This document shows, in pieces, positions 5,846 to 7,557 of a stretch of DNA of 7,557 nucleotides. A model generated the notes under the pieces. The model made no database searches and had not been told where the DNA came from. It worked only from the letters and a program-made list of their open reading frames with translations. Within the stretch, counting starts at the first letter, position 1, and the number at the start of each line of letters is the position of its first letter. A program made the position numbers and the translations under genes. This DNA comes from an uncultured Roseovarius sp. (GTDB lineage Bacteria; Pseudomonadota; Alphaproteobacteria; Rhodobacterales; Rhodobacteraceae): assembly GCA_913055965.1 (NCBI GenBank), contig CAJXKX010000089.1:1-7557 (forward strand), in the 5' to 3' direction.

Positions 5846-7557
5846 CCGCCGCGCCCGCCGCTTCCATCGCGCGCGCCGCCTCGCGCATTCGCACATCGGG
5901 GGCGGCACCGGCATCGGTCCCGGCCAGCGCCGCCGCCATCGCGCGATGGCCGATCTCGTAATTCTGCTGGCCCTTGGTCCAGTCGAGGAAATTCGCGCGC
6001 GGCGCGGTGGGCAGACGCACCAGGATATCCCGGCCCATGTCCCTGCGCCCAGCCTCGCGCCGCGAATTGATGATCATCGCACGCGACAGGATCGAGGGGA
6101 TGCGCGGGAACCGCATCTTGCGGCTGCGCTTGAACAGAAAGCCGCGCAGCGCACCCAGCCGCCCCGGCAGCGCATCGTAATCCGCCTGCACGCGCCAGCC
6201 GCTGCCGTGGTTGAAATCGAACACCACGTTCGGCCCCGCCTTGACCCGCCGCATCGTCTCGACCGGCACGTTCTCCAGCAGGCCGCCATCGGTCAGGACC
6301 TCGCCCTCGCCGGTCAGGACCGGCGGCAGCAGCGCGGGGATCGACCCCGAGGCGCGCACCGCCTTCCACAACGGGCCGCTGCGGTGCAGATGGATGTCGT
6401 TGCACGACAGGTTGGACGAGACCGCGAAATAGGGCATCGCGAGATCCTCGATCAGCCCGGTGCCGTAATGCTTGGCAAGCTGCGCGTCGAAGATGCGGTG
6501 ATCCAGCACCGAATAGAGCGGCACGTTGAGCCGGTTCATCGCCCGGCTCGTGACGAATATCTCGTTGCAGCGGCGCATGATTTCCTCGGGCGGAAGCGCC
6601 TGCGCGACAGCCGCCGCCATCGCCGCGCCGACGCTGGTGCCGCCGATGTAATCGACCGGAATCCCGGCCTCCGACATGGCGCGCAGCGCCCCCACATGCG
6701 CCGTGCCGAAGGCACCGCCCCCCGCCAGCACCACGCCCAGCGCCCGGTCGCTGGCAAAGCGCAGGACGCGCGCGAAATCGCCCGGCGCGTCGAGCGCCAG
6801 GTGATGGTGCATCTCGACGTCGCGCCCCGCCAGCCAGCCGGGCGTTCCCGAGATCGGCGTATCGGCATGCGGGCGCCACAGCACCAGGTGATCGCGCGGC
6901 TCTACCGCCAGCGTATCGGGCTGCAGCGCCGGCGGCTCGGCGGCAAGGCGTCCGATGCGAAACCGGCTGTCGCTGCGCGTCTCGGCAAAGCGCGCCCAGT
7001 CGGGCGTGGCCTGCGCATCGCGCACCAGCAGGATATGGCGCTCGCCCGCGCGTTCGAGCGGCGCGAACCACTCGGCCAGCGCCTCGGGCCCGGCGGTGCC
7101 CGGCGCGGTCTCCGCGGTATGGACATTCAGCCCGCCCAGCGCCCGCGCCGCGCGCATCACCCCGTCGACAAGCGCCTCGGGCAAGGGCTCGCCGCCCGCG
7201 ACGGGCCCGACCGGCACGACCAGCCCGGCCATCGGCGACAGCGCCGGGGCCTTGGCCGTGACGGCGGCGAGCCGCCCGGCGACGGTGGCCAGGATGGCCT
7301 GCGGCAGGGCCGGGTGATGGCGCGCCACCGCGTCGAACCCCTCGCGCGTCAGGCTCAGCACCTCGCTCTCGCGCAGCGCGGTCACGCGCGCGGTCCGCAG
7401 CCCGCCGGAAAAGAACGCCAGTTCGCCCAGCGGCTCGCCCACCCCCACGGTGGCGATCGCCTGCCCGTCGCGCGCCACGCGAAAGCGCCCGCTCGCGACG
7501 AGGTAGAACGTATCCGCCCGGCTGTCCTGTTCGATCAGCGTCTCGCCGGTCGTCACA
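5841..7557 (-). CDS. NTE-like patatin phospholipase with N-terminal cyclic-nucleotide-binding domain (5' end missing)
   Basis: Predicted lysophospholipase/esterase of the bacterial neuropathy-target-esterase type. Numbering from the first visible whole codon (7556-7554), residues 1-100 are a cNMP-binding domain cut near its start. Its phosphate-binding cassette is intact: G44-E45 and R54-T55-A56, with the Glu-Arg spacing (9) seen in protein kinase A sites. A linker domain (about 110-265, ILLVRD, HLVLW) precedes the patatin domain (about 272-430), which has an oxyanion-hole loop GGGAFG (279-284), nucleophile S308 in GTSVG, and D423 in DGG, giving the Ser-Asp dyad. The usual Arg/Lys of GGGxRG is Phe here. 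No membrane segment is visible. The first codon reads GTG but lies inside the cNMP fold, so the true start is beyond the window. It ends 12 bp from dinB, tail to tail. Binding of cAMP is inferred from the motif. Confidence 0.93.
   Translation of the reverse strand, partial: VTTGETLIEQDSRADTFYLVASGRFRVARDGQAIATVGVGEPLGELAFFSGGLRTARVTALRESEVLSLTREGFDAVARHHPALPQAILATVAGRLAAVTAKAPALSPMAGLVVPVGPVAGGEPLPEALVDGVMRAARALGGLNVHTAETAPGTAGPEALAEWFAPLERAGERHILLVRDAQATPDWARFAETRSDSRFRIGRLAAEPPALQPDTLAVEPRDHLVLWRPHADTPISGTPGWLAGRDVEMHHHLALDAPGDFARVLRFASDRALGVVLAGGGAFGTAHVGALRAMSEAGIPVDYIGGTSVGAAMAAAVAQALPPEEIMRRCNEIFVTSRAMNRLNVPLYSVLDHRIFDAQLAKHYGTGLIEDLAMPYFAVSSNLSCNDIHLHRSGPLWKAVRASGSIPALLPPVLTGEGEVLTDGGLLENVPVETMRRVKAGPNVVFDFNHGSGWRVQADYDALPGRLGALRGFLFKRSRKMRFPRIPSILSRAMIINSRREAGRRDMGRDILVRLPTAPRANFLDWTKGQQNYEIGHRAMAAALAGTDAGAAPDVRMREAARAMEAAGAAG

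Noticed and set aside
4487..6070. 527-codon open frame (GTG start) overlapping dinB
   Set aside because: Arg/Pro/Ala-rich shadow of dinB and of the lipase end; it runs through both real stop codons and has no recognisable motif.
5806..7071. 421-codon minus-strand frame overlapping the patatin gene
   Set aside because: Shadow frame, Arg/Gly/Ala-rich; the overlapping frame carries the cNMP and patatin motifs.
7554..7556. GTG as the start codon of the patatin gene
   Set aside because: The codon falls inside the cNMP-binding fold, which needs additional N-terminal residues before GETLIEQ. It is more likely an internal Val with the start outside the window.
3148..7557. A Pycsar or CBASS anti-phage operon
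   Set aside because: The genes are not cotranscribed (dinB on the opposite strand lies between), there is no CD-NTase, the cyclase has the residues of an ordinary adenylate cyclase plus a long N-terminal domain, and cNMP-patatin proteins of NTE type occur outside defence loci. Kept only as a low-certainty signalling idea.

Overview
The window looks like chromosomal DNA from a GC-rich alphaproteobacterium, most likely of the Rhodobacterales (Roseobacter/Rhodobacter) type. The basis is strong G/C third-position bias, a GlnD with the usual alphaproteobacterial length and layout, a DinB carrying the N-terminal CxxC/CxxC extension I associate with that group, and a soluble class IIIb cyclase of a type I know from alphaproteobacteria. 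Assignment to genus is not possible from sequence alone.

Layout, left to right: (1) positions 1-118, the C-terminal tail of an unrecognised plus-strand gene; (2) 149-2914 (+), glnD, the bifunctional PII uridylyltransferase/uridylyl-removing enzyme, intact; (3) 2915-3147, a non-coding gap holding two palindromes in inverted orientation, bounded by 12-bp perfect inverted repeats (a REP/MITE-like element, 2923-3056); (4) 3148-4383 (-), a soluble class IIIb adenylate cyclase of visibly lower GC than its neighbours; (5) 4384-4574, a divergent regulatory gap; (6) 4575-5828 (+), dinB (DNA polymerase IV) with a putative zinc-binding N-terminus; (7) 5841-7557 (-), an NTE-like patatin phospholipase with an N-terminal cyclic-nucleotide-binding domain, 5' end outside the window, ending 12 bp from dinB tail to tail.

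These are mostly separate housekeeping or signalling genes rather than one operon. GlnD senses glutamine and sets PII modification; DinB is a translesion polymerase. The one plausible functional thread is cyclic nucleotide signalling: the cyclase keeps every canonical catalytic residue, and the patatin protein keeps the Glu and Arg-x-Ala of a working phosphate-binding cassette. A link between them is inference only. I did not find a convincing new defence or mobile system. The most unusual items are the paired palindromic element, the low-GC cyclase block beside it, and the cyclase/cNMP-patatin proximity.
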